From Longimicrobiaceae bacterium (GTDB lineage Bacteria; Gemmatimonadota; Gemmatimonadetes; Longimicrobiales; Longimicrobiaceae): a DNA stretch of 64,000 nucleotides. A model generated the notes under the pieces. The model was given only the letters and a program-made list of their open reading frames with translations, was not told the DNA's origin and did not search any database. The DNA lies in contig DASVBS010000034.1 in the NCBI GenBank assembly GCA_036375715.1, positions 111,868 to 175,867 on the forward strand, given 5' to 3'. Positions within the stretch are counted from its first letter, which is position 1. Every line of letters begins with the position of its first letter. Shown here one piece after another: positions 1 to 7,947 of this stretch. The translations under genes were made by a program, and so were the position numbers.

Positions 1-201
1 CTCCTGCTACGCCGTTCGGCGGCCGCACAAGCCCTCGTGCCGCCGCCTGGTCGAAGCCGGGGATTCTGGCAAGCGTCCCGCCTCCGCACAAGTAAGCCCG
101 GGGGAGCGGCAACCTTCGCGCCCACCGGCACCGCCCGTAGGCATCGGCCGTGCAGGTCCTCTCGCCACCGTAGCAATACCCCTCTATGTTGTGCGACCTC
201 A

Positions 202-228
202 GGCCGGCTTCATCCTTCCGGCCTTTTC
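202..228 (+). terminator. Rho-independent-type terminator hairpin
   Basis: A perfect 6-bp stem (GGCCGG, 10-nt loop, CCGGCC) is followed directly by TTTTC. It would end a transcript arriving from left of the window. The first 244 bases otherwise show no convincing gene. The hairpin argues against the longer in-frame start at 191 for the next gene. Confidence 0.55.
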
Positions 229-244
229 AGCCACACGGGCAAGC

Positions 245-1126
245 ATGGCGAAGGAAGCGAACGGCACCGAACAGCAAGCACCCCAGCTCGAGCTGGACCC
301 GCGGCTGCAGGAAGCCTCGCGCCTCACCGACGAGGAGCGGTGGAGCGAGGCCTTCGAGCTACTGCAGGGAATGGAGTCCGAGTATCCGGACGATCCCATG
401 CTCATGGCCATGCTGGGCACCGTCGCCGGTGAGATGGAGGCACGTGGGCTCGCGTACGACTACTTCCGCAAGGGCCTCGCCGCGCAGCCCACGGACCCGG
501 ACATCCTGGTGCTCCTGGGCGCCGGGCTCGCCCGGTTCGACGACCCGGAGGCGGAGGGCGTCCTTCGGTTGGCGGCGCTGACCGCGCCGCACTTCGCCGC
601 CGCACGCTACCAGTACGGCTCGTACCTCGCACGCGAGGGGATGGTGGAGCTGGCCGTGAGCGAGCTGGTGGCAGCGCGCGACCTCGATCCCGAGGACGCC
701 GCGATCCACCGGGAGCTGGGGCTGGCGTACTGGCTGGCCGGGGACACCCAGTCCGCCGCGGCAAGCCTCGAGCAGGCCGCCGAGCTCGCCGCCGAAGACG
801 TGGAAGCCCGCCTCCTCGCCGGTTTCATGCGCATGCTGTCGGGCGAGGAGGAGGAGGGAGCCGAGGTGGTGGTGCGGACGGCGCCCGAGCTCGAGGAGGA
901 GGGGGAGGTGCAGATCGTCGCGGCGCTCGCAGCGGGGGCCGAAGGATGGATCGACGAGGCGTGGACCGCCCTGGCCCGCGCCGGGGCCGCCGCCATCCCC
1001 GCCGACGAGGCGCTGGTCGTGGAGGTGGAAGAGGCGTTGGACGCGGGGGCGGAAGCGGCGCGCCGCCTGCTCCTGGAAGAAGTGCTACCGCGGGTCTTCC
1101 ACGAGCGGATCCTCACCCGGCCGTGA
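245..1126 (+). CDS. Tetratricopeptide-repeat (TPR) protein
   Basis: A 293-residue protein made almost entirely of helical-pair repeats of TPR type from about residue 15 to 235, with recurring Leu/Ala/Gly/Asp spacing. There is no signal peptide or membrane segment, so it is probably a cytosolic scaffold with an unknown partner. Its tail and middle are very acidic (runs of Glu around residues 198-222). The ATG at 245 was chosen because the longer start would include the hairpin at 202-228. The DUF218 gene starts 4 nt after the stop, so the two are probably cotranscribed. The family assignment rests on the repeat pattern; the function is unknown. Confidence 0.8.
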   Translation: MAKEANGTEQQAPQLELDPRLQEASRLTDEERWSEAFELLQGMESEYPDDPMLMAMLGTVAGEMEARGLAYDYFRKGLAAQPTDPDILVLLGAGLARFDDPEAEGVLRLAALTAPHFAAARYQYGSYLAREGMVELAVSELVAARDLDPEDAAIHRELGLAYWLAGDTQSAAASLEQAAELAAEDVEARLLAGFMRMLSGEEEEGAEVVVRTAPELEEEGEVQIVAALAAGAEGWIDEAWTALARAGAAAIPADEALVVEVEEALDAGAEAARRLLLEEVLPRVFHERILTRP

Positions 1127-1130
1127 GCCG

Positions 1131-1715
1131 ATGAGGGCAGCCCGCATCCTCGGGTGGACGATCTTCGTGGCCGCGCTGGGTTGGGGTGGATCGGTTTTCG
1201 CTATCTATCTGTTCGGCCATCGTGACCAGGCGCGTCCCGCCGATGCCATCGTCGTGCTCGGAGCTGCCCAGTATCAGGGACGACCGTCGCCAGTGCTGCG
1301 CGCGCGGCTGGATCACGCGATCGCCCTCTATCGGGACTCCATCGCCAGCACGTTGATCCTGACCGGGGGAGTCGGGGTGGGAGACACGATCAGCGAGGCG
1401 GAGGTGGGGCGCCGGTATGCGGTAAAGGCGGGTGTTCCCTCGACCAGTATCCTTGTCGAGCGAACCGGGATCAGCACCGAGCAGTCGCTGCGAGCCGTCG
1501 CCCGGTTGATGCGCGAGCGCGGCCTGCACTCGGCGGTGCTGGTGAGTGATCCCTTTCACATGCTGCGGCTTCGTCTCGTGGCGTCACGCCTGGGGATCAG
1601 GCCGTACAGCTCGCCGACCCGGACCAGCCCGATTCGCGAGGGATCGGAAACGGAGTGGCGATTCCTGCTGCGCGAGAGCCTGATCCTCCCGTTCGTATTG
1701 CTCGGAATCGCCTGA
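1131..1715 (+). CDS. YdcF/SanA-like DUF218 envelope protein
   Basis: The 194-residue protein has an N-terminal membrane anchor (about residues 7-27) followed by a DUF218 fold. Family landmarks are the AIVVLGA strand near residue 39, an LTGG loop near residue 83, the EQSL segment and the VSDPFHMLRL block in the C-terminal half. Members such as E. coli SanA, ElyC and YdcF act in envelope integrity or polyprenyl-linked sugar handling, but the reaction is not established. The last 12 residues are hydrophobic. It is tightly spaced after the TPR gene. Family is confident; role is open. Confidence 0.85.
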   Translation: MRAARILGWTIFVAALGWGGSVFAIYLFGHRDQARPADAIVVLGAAQYQGRPSPVLRARLDHAIALYRDSIASTLILTGGVGVGDTISEAEVGRRYAVKAGVPSTSILVERTGISTEQSLRAVARLMRERGLHSAVLVSDPFHMLRLRLVASRLGIRPYSSPTRTSPIREGSETEWRFLLRESLILPFVLLGIA

Positions 1716-1742
1716 GAGCCACCGCAACGAAACTGCCGCTGC

Positions 1743-3023
1743 ATGGATTTCCCGGTAGAACCGTACGAGCTGCCCAACGGCCTGAGGGTCGTGCTGTCGG
1801 AGGACCACCGTCAGCCCGTGGTGGCGGTGAACCTCTGGTACAACGTCGGCAGCCGCAACGAGCGGGAAGGGCGCACGGGATTCGCCCACCTGTTCGAGCA
1901 CATGATGTTCCAGGGCTCGGAGCACGTGCCCGACACCGCCCACATCGCTCACATCGAGCGGGTGGGCGGATCGATGAACGGATCCACCTGGCTCGACCGC
2001 ACGAACTACTTCGAGACGGTCCCGGCCGATTGGCTGGAGCTCGCCCTGTGGCTGGAGTCCGACCGGATGGGGTTTCTGCTCCCGGCCATGACCCAGGAGA
2101 AGCTGGACAACCAGCGCAGCGTCGTGCAGAACGAGCGGCGCTGGCGGGTCGACAACCAGCCCTACGGTGACTGGGACGAGCGGATCCAGGCGTTGGTGTA
2201 TCCGGAGGATCATCCCTATCACCATTCGGTAATCGGCAGCATGGCCGATCTCGATGCGGCCACGCTCGAGGACGTGCGGGAGTTCTTCCGCACCTACTAC
2301 GCGCCGAACAACGCCGTGCTCACCATCTGCGGCGACTTCGATCCGGTTCGTGCGCGGGAGCTGGTTGATCGCTACTTCGGTCCGATCCCCCGCGGTCCCG
2401 AGGTTCCGCCAATTCCCGGGCGTACCGCGATCCCGATCCCCCGACCCGAGCCGGTCCGCGTCACGGTGGAGAGCCAGATCGCCTTGCCGCGCGTGTACCT
2501 GGCCTTTCGAACGCCTGCCTACGGGCACGAAGACTTCTATCCCGGCGACGTCCTTGCTCACCTCCTGGCCACCGGCAAGTCCTCGCGGCTCTACCGCTCG
2601 CTGGTGCGGGAGCGGAAGCTGGCGCAGAGCGTGGTGGCCTTCGCCTTTCCGATCGTGACCGGGGCGGCGATGATCGTGATCTGGGCCACTGCCCATGCCG
2701 GGGTCGACATCGCGGAGCTGGAGGCGGCACTCTGGACGGAGCTCGAGGCTCTGCATGGCGGGATCCCCGACCACGAACTGGCGCGAGCGCTGACGAGCAT
2801 CGAGGCCAGGCAGGTGATCGGACTGCAGCAGGTGGGGGAACGGGCCGACCAGATCTCCATGTACACGACGCTCTTTGGCGACCCGTACCGCATCAACACC
2901 GAACTCGATCGCTACCGCGCGGTGACCCCCGACGACATCCGGCGCTTCGCACTCGCCTACCTCAGCAGAGGAGGCGCGGTCACGCTCACCTACGTGCCCC
3001 GTGCCGGGGGAGGGAACGGCTGA
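1743..3023 (+). CDS. M16 family zinc metallopeptidase (catalytic subunit)
   Basis: A 426-residue single-unit pitrilysin-family (M16B) protease. The inverted zinc motif HLFEH is at residues 49-53 (H49, E52 and H53), with the distal Glu ligand expected in the ERRW/ENE region near residue 130. No signal peptide is visible at this start, so either the protein is cytosolic or export is not of the classical type. The next gene encodes the same fold without the zinc motif and starts at the last base of this stop codon (TGATG overlap), the usual catalytic/non-catalytic M16 heterodimer layout. The substrate is probably peptides, but which ones cannot be read from sequence. Confidence 0.93.
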   Translation: MDFPVEPYELPNGLRVVLSEDHRQPVVAVNLWYNVGSRNEREGRTGFAHLFEHMMFQGSEHVPDTAHIAHIERVGGSMNGSTWLDRTNYFETVPADWLELALWLESDRMGFLLPAMTQEKLDNQRSVVQNERRWRVDNQPYGDWDERIQALVYPEDHPYHHSVIGSMADLDAATLEDVREFFRTYYAPNNAVLTICGDFDPVRARELVDRYFGPIPRGPEVPPIPGRTAIPIPRPEPVRVTVESQIALPRVYLAFRTPAYGHEDFYPGDVLAHLLATGKSSRLYRSLVRERKLAQSVVAFAFPIVTGAAMIVIWATAHAGVDIAELEAALWTELEALHGGIPDHELARALTSIEARQVIGLQQVGERADQISMYTTLFGDPYRINTELDRYRAVTPDDIRRFALAYLSRGGAVTLTYVPRAGGGNG

Positions 3024-4417
3024 TGGGAACCAACGCGACACCCACCCCCGAGCGCGTCGATCGCTCGCAGCCCCCCGGCCCCGGGCCGCGTCGTCCGTTC
3101 GCCTTTCCGGTCATCGAGCGGTTCGAGCTGGCGAACGGCCTTCCGGTGCTCACCGCGAGGACCGAAGGTCTCCCGGTGGCGACCCTGGCGTTGCTCGTCC
3201 CCGCTTCGGGCGTCTTCGAGCCGGAGGATCGTGCCGGCCTCGCTTCGCTTTCCGGGGCTCTCCTCGATTCGGGAACGGATCGGCGGTCAGCGTTCGAGAT
3301 CGCCGAGACCTTCGAGAGCCTCGGTGCGCATTTTGGCGTCGGCACCGGCTGGGACACCACGGAGGTGGAGCTGACGGCGCTCACCTCCACGCTCTCCCCC
3401 GGCACCGAGCTGATGGCCGAGCTGGTGCGAAGCCCCTCCTTTCCGGGCGACGAGGTGGATCGGGTGCGCAAGGAGCATATCGCCTCGATCCTGCAACGGC
3501 GGGCGGAGCCGCGCGGTCTGGCCAACGAGGTCGCCGCCCGGTTCTTCTTTGCGCCCGAGAGCCCGTTTTCGCGACCGCTGGGCGGCACCACCCACACCCT
3601 GCAAGGGCTCACGCGGCAAGACATCGTCGATTTCCATCGCGGCCACTACACGCCCTTCGGCGCGACTCTCGTGGTCGCCGGAAACCTCGATCCGGAGGAC
3701 GTTCGTGACCTCGCCGAAGCGACCTTCGGCGACTGGGTCGGCCCCGCCTCGGTGCGTCCAGTGGTCAGCTCGGCGCCCGCGGCGCGCGCGCGTCGAGTGG
3801 TGATCGTGGACCGACCCGGGTCGGTACAGTCGGAGCTGCGGGTGGGACACGTCGGGGTTGCGCGCAGCACCCCCGACTACTTCCCGCTGATCGTGATGAA
3901 CACGATCCTCGGCGGGGCCTTTACCAGCCGGCTCAACCTGAACCTGCGGGAGAAGCAGGGCTTCACCTACGGAGTCTCCTCCGGGTTCGCCATGCGTCGC
4001 AACCCCGGACCATTCGTGATCTCCACCGCCGTGCAAAGCGAGGTGACCGCTGCGGCGCTGACCGAGATCTTCCGAGAGGTAGAGGCGATCCGCGATGCTC
4101 CGGTGTCCGCCAGCGAGCTGCAGGACGCTCGGAACTACATAGCCGGAGTATTCCCGCTTCGGTTGGAGACTACGGAGGGGGTCACGGCCCGACTGGTCGA
4201 GCTGGCGCTGCACGGCCTGCCGCTGGACTACTTCGACGCCTACCGCGACCGGGTGCTCGAGGTGCCGGCGGACGAGGTGCTGCGGGTGGCCCGACAGCAC
4301 GTGCGGCCGGAGGAGATGTGCGTGGTGATCGTGGGGGACGCGGCGCAGGTCCGTGGGCCCGTCGAAGCACTCGACCTCGGGCCGGTCGAGGTCGTCAACG
4401 TGGAGGATCTGCCGTGA
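3023..4417 (+). CDS. M16 family peptidase-like protein (non-catalytic partner)
   Basis: A 464-residue M16 homologue in which the zinc site is missing: the segment equivalent to HXXEH reads ASLSGALLDSG near residue 75, with no metal ligands. The C-terminal half keeps the substrate-binding Arg/Tyr pair in the REKQGFTYGVSSG segment (about residues 310-322), as expected for the beta-like partner of a two-subunit M16 enzyme. It overlaps the catalytic subunit by one base, so the pair is translationally coupled. The N-terminus (about 30 residues) is Pro/Arg-rich and precedes the domain proper. Confidence 0.9.
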   Translation: MGTNATPTPERVDRSQPPGPGPRRPFAFPVIERFELANGLPVLTARTEGLPVATLALLVPASGVFEPEDRAGLASLSGALLDSGTDRRSAFEIAETFESLGAHFGVGTGWDTTEVELTALTSTLSPGTELMAELVRSPSFPGDEVDRVRKEHIASILQRRAEPRGLANEVAARFFFAPESPFSRPLGGTTHTLQGLTRQDIVDFHRGHYTPFGATLVVAGNLDPEDVRDLAEATFGDWVGPASVRPVVSSAPAARARRVVIVDRPGSVQSELRVGHVGVARSTPDYFPLIVMNTILGGAFTSRLNLNLREKQGFTYGVSSGFAMRRNPGPFVISTAVQSEVTAAALTEIFREVEAIRDAPVSASELQDARNYIAGVFPLRLETTEGVTARLVELALHGLPLDYFDAYRDRVLEVPADEVLRVARQHVRPEEMCVVIVGDAAQVRGPVEALDLGPVEVVNVEDLP

Positions 4418-5004
4418 CGGACCGTACACAGGGCGGGGAAGCCCCGGTGAAGCTGTCCTCTGTCCCGGTTCACAACGGGCGGATCGTCCACCTGAGCATC
4501 GACACCGTCCGCTTTCCGGACGGTAAGGTCGGCGAGCTGGAGATGATCCGGCATTCCGGTGCGGCGGCCGTGCTGCCCCTGCTGAGCGAGCGCGACGATC
4601 CCGACCCGGAAATCGTGCTGATCCGGCAGTACCGTTATGCCGGCGGCGGGTACATGCTCGAAGTCCCCGCTGGACGGCCCGACCGGCCGGGCGAGGACTG
4701 GGAAGTGTGCGCCCGGCGGGAGCTGGAGGAAGAGACCGGATACACGGCCGACCGCTTCACCCGACTGACGGGAATCCACACCACGCCGGGCTTCACTGAC
4801 GAGTACATCCACCTGTACCTCGCCGAGGGCCTGCGCGAGGGAAACACGGCCCACGACCACGACGAGTACATCGAGGTCGAGCGGATGCCCATTTCGCATG
4901 CCCTCGACCTGATTCGGCAGGGAGAGATCACCGACGCCAAGACCGTAGTCACCCTCCTCTTCGCCTGGACTTACCTCCTGTCGGCGAGCAGACCCGCCCG
5001 CTGA
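4414..5004 (+). CDS. Nudix hydrolase, ADP-ribose pyrophosphatase-like
   Basis: A 196-residue Nudix enzyme, most like ADP-ribose/ADP-sugar pyrophosphatases, which cleave ADP-ribose to AMP and ribose-5-phosphate. The Nudix box is at residues 87-110: G87, E94, then RELEEETGY at 102-110 binding Mg2+. The loop between G87 and E94 is one residue longer than the consensus G-x5-E. The family's IRQYRY strand precedes it at residues 70-75. The GTG at 4414 overlaps the stop of the M16 gene (GTGA), the junction style used throughout this window; longer in-frame versions would run back inside that gene. Confidence 0.88.
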   Translation: MTDRTQGGEAPVKLSSVPVHNGRIVHLSIDTVRFPDGKVGELEMIRHSGAAAVLPLLSERDDPDPEIVLIRQYRYAGGGYMLEVPAGRPDRPGEDWEVCARRELEEETGYTADRFTRLTGIHTTPGFTDEYIHLYLAEGLREGNTAHDHDEYIEVERMPISHALDLIRQGEITDAKTVVTLLFAWTYLLSASRPAR

Positions 5005-5357
5005 CCCAACGCAATCGGCTTCCCGACCATACGTTAGAGCAGCAGGGTGGTGCCGGAAGGAAAACCGTCACCCCTTCGCATTCGTAGTGACCAGAGCAAA
5101 GCGGTGGTCCGAGCGAGCGGACGTGTCCCGCTTTGCTCACACGCCTGTCCTCACTGAAGGACACAGAAGGATACACCCCCAGCTTGGATCCCTGCCTCCG
5201 TCGAAGTAAATTCATGCGGAATAGAGGGTTAGGAGGCAGGGAACAGGGGGTGGTACATGGTATGGAATCTGCTCGATCTCGGTCTACGAGCGTCGCTTCG
5301 CGGCGCCCGATCCCGGACGGCAATCCCGAATTCACGAAGGCAATATCAGGGGGAAAG
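5005..5357 (+). other. Leader region of the ECF sigma gene
   Basis: This 353-base non-coding stretch holds a candidate promoter (5184-5212) and a perfect 10-bp inverted repeat (5190-5199 with 5232-5241). An in-frame upstream extension of the sigma gene exists from 5133 but has no sigma-like residues. No gene is convincing here on either strand. Confidence 0.5.
5184..5212 (+). promoter_or_regulatory. Candidate sigma-70-type promoter for the ECF sigma gene
   Basis: TTGGAT, a 17-nt spacer, then TAAATT gives a good -35/-10 pair about 145 bases before the chosen start. The spacer begins with one arm (5190-5199) of a perfect inverted repeat whose other arm (5232-5241) lies in the early transcript. 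The structure could be an operator or a 5' UTR hairpin. Confidence 0.5.
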
Positions 5358-5999
5358 ATGGCCAGATCATCCGCCGTGGACGGGGCCTTTGGGGTGGATC
5401 CTCAACCCCCGCGGGACGCGCTGAGCGAAATGGACGACAGCGGTCTGGTCGCGGCCTTCCTCGAGGGGGAGAAGCGAGCCTTCAATGTCCTCGTCGACCG
5501 CTACCAGGGTCGACTGCTGAACTTTGTGTACCGCACCACAGGCGATCGGGAGCGCGCAGAAGATCTCGTGCAGGAGACCTTCATCCGCGTCTATCGCCAC
5601 CTGCATCGTTTCGACCAGTCCAAGAAGTTTTCGACCTGGATCTACACGATCGCGTCGAACCTGGCCAAGAACGAGCTGCGCAATCGCTCGCGCAACCCGC
5701 TGGTGCTCTTCCAGGCGATCAAGAAGAACTGGGACGCGGACCAGAAGCCGCTGGAGTGGGAGGACAACACCTTTCGTCCGGACGACCTCTTCCGTAAGCG
5801 CCACCTTCGGCAGATGGTGGAGGCGGCCGTCGAGGAGCTGCCGGAGCACCACCGCGTGGTCTTCGTCCTGCGCGAGCTCGAGGGGAAGACCTACGAGGAG
5901 ATCGCGGAGATCACCTCCTGCAACCTCGGCACGGTGAAGAGCCGCTTGAACCGCGCGCGCAACAACTTCGCGCAGATCATCGCGCCGCTGCTTTCCTGA
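5358..5999 (+). CDS. ECF (extracytoplasmic function) RNA polymerase sigma factor
   Basis: A 213-residue sigma-70 family protein of ECF type. Region 2 spans about residues 30-105 (core binding and -10 recognition, including the ERAEDLVQETF segment at 65-75); region 4 spans about 155-205, with the TYEEIAEI helix and the GTVKSRLNRA recognition helix at 191-200. Regions 1 and 3 are absent, as in ECF factors. The ATG at 5358 has a good GGGGGAAAG ribosome site; ATG 5262 upstream is possible but adds a tail unlike the family. The next same-strand gene encodes a zinc-binding anti-sigma-like protein, so the pair probably forms an envelope-stress switch. Confidence 0.92.
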   Translation: MARSSAVDGAFGVDPQPPRDALSEMDDSGLVAAFLEGEKRAFNVLVDRYQGRLLNFVYRTTGDRERAEDLVQETFIRVYRHLHRFDQSKKFSTWIYTIASNLAKNELRNRSRNPLVLFQAIKKNWDADQKPLEWEDNTFRPDDLFRKRHLRQMVEAAVEELPEHHRVVFVLRELEGKTYEEIAEITSCNLGTVKSRLNRARNNFAQIIAPLLS

Positions 6000-6045
6000 G
6001 AAGGCACGCCGGGCGGTCGCCGCCCCGAAGGCTGCGCACGAGACG

Positions 6046-6081
6046 CGAAAGGCCTCGCTGGACTCCCGGCGGGGTCTTTCG
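6046..6081 (+). terminator. Hairpin after the sigma gene
   Basis: Thirteen-base arms (6046-6058 and 6069-6081) pair at 11 positions around a 10-nt loop, followed by CTCTTTG. It could end or attenuate transcription between the sigma and anti-sigma genes, which are 225 bases apart. There is no clean T-tract, so this is a moderate call. Confidence 0.4.
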
Positions 6082-6224
6082 CTCTTTGAGGGGGGCGGGG
6101 GCACAGCATTTCGGCCCGCCGAAAGGGCTCGCCGAGGCTGGAACTTAGGCCACAGTGGCCGGTAGAAGGGGTGCATGTCACGCGGCCTCCGCGGCCGGTA
6201 TCTCCTTCACTGGTTGCTGCTCCG

Positions 6225-6758
6225 ATGATCGATTGCGCTGAGTTTCTCGAGTCCTACTCCGATTTCCGGGACGGATACGTCTCGGCGGAGCGGAGGGAGG
6301 ATTTCGAGGCGCACCTTCGGGTGTGCGACTCCTGCGCCCGGTACGACCGGGTGATCGGGAGTGGGGTTCAGGTCTTTCGATCGCTCCCTCCATTGGCGCC
6401 GTCGCCGGACTTCCAGGTTCGACTCCAGGGGCGCTTGTATGCGTTGGAGCAGGCGAGCGGCAAGCACGGCTCGGGCGCTTCGCTGGCGGTGACCCTCATG
6501 ATCTGCGCGGCCCTCGGAATCGGTGCGTGGATCCCGACCCTCCGACCTGCTCCCGCTGACCCCGTGCGGCTGCCGCCGATCGTCGCTCACGCACCCTACC
6601 ACGACCTGACACCGGTCCTCATGCGGAGCCCGACACCCGCGGTGGTGCTGCCGCAGCTGCCCGCCACCGGGTATTACAGTCGGAGTCTGCTGTTCCGGGA
6701 AGCGATGGGGCCCACCACCACCCTCGCTTATCGCCCGGCCAGCCTCTACGGGCATTAG
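6225..6758 (+). CDS. Anti-sigma factor with zinc-binding (ZAS) N-terminus
   Basis: A 177-residue membrane protein. The N-terminal cytosolic part carries the zinc-associated anti-sigma signature H-x3-C-x2-C (H30, C34, C37), the helix that clamps ECF sigma factors. A single membrane span (about residues 84-105) leads to a roughly 70-residue Pro-rich periplasmic tail. It lies downstream of the ECF sigma gene and is its likely regulator, which is inferred from order and motif. The ATG at 6225 (reading MIDCAEF) fits the ZAS family better than the longer start at 6171. Confidence 0.82.
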   Translation: MIDCAEFLESYSDFRDGYVSAERREDFEAHLRVCDSCARYDRVIGSGVQVFRSLPPLAPSPDFQVRLQGRLYALEQASGKHGSGASLAVTLMICAALGIGAWIPTLRPAPADPVRLPPIVAHAPYHDLTPVLMRSPTPAVVLPQLPATGYYSRSLLFREAMGPTTTLAYRPASLYGH

Positions 6759-6775
6759 TCACCGGCTTCGGAGTC

Positions 6776-7792
6776 GTGCCCGTTCTCACCCCCGCACGTT
6801 TCGCGCGGCATCTCGAGCAGGAGCAGCCGGCCGGCGCCTACTTCCTCCACGGGGAGGAGGAGCACCTGCGCGAGGCCGCCGTGCAGCGTGTCGTTGCCGC
6901 GGTTCTGGACCCGACGACCCGCGACTTCAACTTCGACCAGCTCCGCGGTGACGATGTCACGCCGGAGACCCTGGCCTCCATCCTGGCCACCCCGCCGATG
7001 ATGGCGGAGCACCGCGTGGTCGTCGTACGTGACGTGCAGGGGCTCTCCCCGAAGGCTCGCGAGGTGGTGGAATCGGTCGCCGCCTCGCCACCGGCAGGGC
7101 TGGTCCTGGTTCTGAGCGGGCAGAAGCCCTCCGGGAGCCGCGCCAAGTTCTACGACCAGTTGCAGAAGCTGACGATCTCAGTCGAATTCCCCCGCCTCGG
7201 GCTGAACGACCTCCCCGGGTGGCTGACGGAGCACGCGCGCGAGGAGCACGGCCTCGAGCTGGAGATCGACGCCGCGCGGGCGCTGGTGAGCGCGATCGGC
7301 AGTCATCTCGGCGTCCTTTCCACGGAGTTGGAGAAGCTCGCCTCCTTTGCTTCGGGCAGGAAGACGATCACCCTGGACGACGTGCGCGCGGTAGGCGGCT
7401 ACATCCCCCGGGTGGATCGCTGGGCCTGGTTTGACCTGGTGGGAGAGCGGCGCTTCGAGGAGGCGCTCCGGCTCCTGCCCGAGTTGCTCGAAGCGGGGGA
7501 GAGCGCGGTAGGGCTGGTCGCCGGGATGGGCGGGCACCTCTTACGGGTGGGGATCGCGGTGGCCGGGGGTCCGGCGGCGCTTGAGAAGGAGCTGCCGCCG
7601 AACCAGCGCTGGCTGGCGCGACGGGTGGGCGCGGCGGCCCGCGCCTGGACGGTGGAGGAGCTGGACGCCGCCCTGGCCGACCTGCTCCGCACCGACCGAC
7701 TCCTCAAGAGCGCGCCGTTGACCGATCGACAGGCGATCGAGGAGCTGCTGCTAAGGCTGGCCGGTGCGCACTCGGGCGCTGTCGCCGCCTGA
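6776..7792 (+). CDS. holA: DNA polymerase III delta subunit
   Basis: A 338-residue clamp-loader delta subunit, which opens the sliding clamp in the replisome. The N-terminal HolA domain begins with the typical YFLHGEEEHLREAA segment (about residues 22-35); the middle domain and the C-terminal collar domain (about 215-330) follow. Length matches the family. It uses a GTG start 17 nt after the anti-sigma stop, so readthrough from that gene is possible. The mutS promoter lies shortly after its stop. Confidence 0.92.
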   Translation: MPVLTPARFARHLEQEQPAGAYFLHGEEEHLREAAVQRVVAAVLDPTTRDFNFDQLRGDDVTPETLASILATPPMMAEHRVVVVRDVQGLSPKAREVVESVAASPPAGLVLVLSGQKPSGSRAKFYDQLQKLTISVEFPRLGLNDLPGWLTEHAREEHGLELEIDAARALVSAIGSHLGVLSTELEKLASFASGRKTITLDDVRAVGGYIPRVDRWAWFDLVGERRFEEALRLLPELLEAGESAVGLVAGMGGHLLRVGIAVAGGPAALEKELPPNQRWLARRVGAAARAWTVEELDAALADLLRTDRLLKSAPLTDRQAIEELLLRLAGAHSGAVAA

Positions 7793-7848
7793 GCATGGGG
7801 GAGCGGCCGTGGTGGCGGCTCTGCTGACTTGGGGTCAGAACCGGCCGG

Positions 7849-7877
7849 TTGCCTCCCTCTCCGGGCCGGTCTATCTT
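7849..7877 (+). promoter_or_regulatory. Candidate promoter for mutS
   Basis: TTGCCT (7849-7854), a 17-nt spacer and TATCTT (7872-7877) lie about 70 bases before the mutS start. This favours ATG 7948 over the longer reading frame that begins inside this promoter. Confidence 0.5.
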
Positions 7878-7947
7878 CGCCGTTTCATTCTTCTTGCCGA
7901 TTCCTGCCCCGCGAACGCCTGCAGGGCCCCTCGCCGAGCGGAACTCG

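Noticed and set aside
1584..3041. Long minus-strand open frame (485 codons) opposite the first M16 gene
   Set aside because: It is antisense to a clear zinc peptidase and has His/Arg/Pro-rich composition typical of shadow frames in GC-rich DNA.
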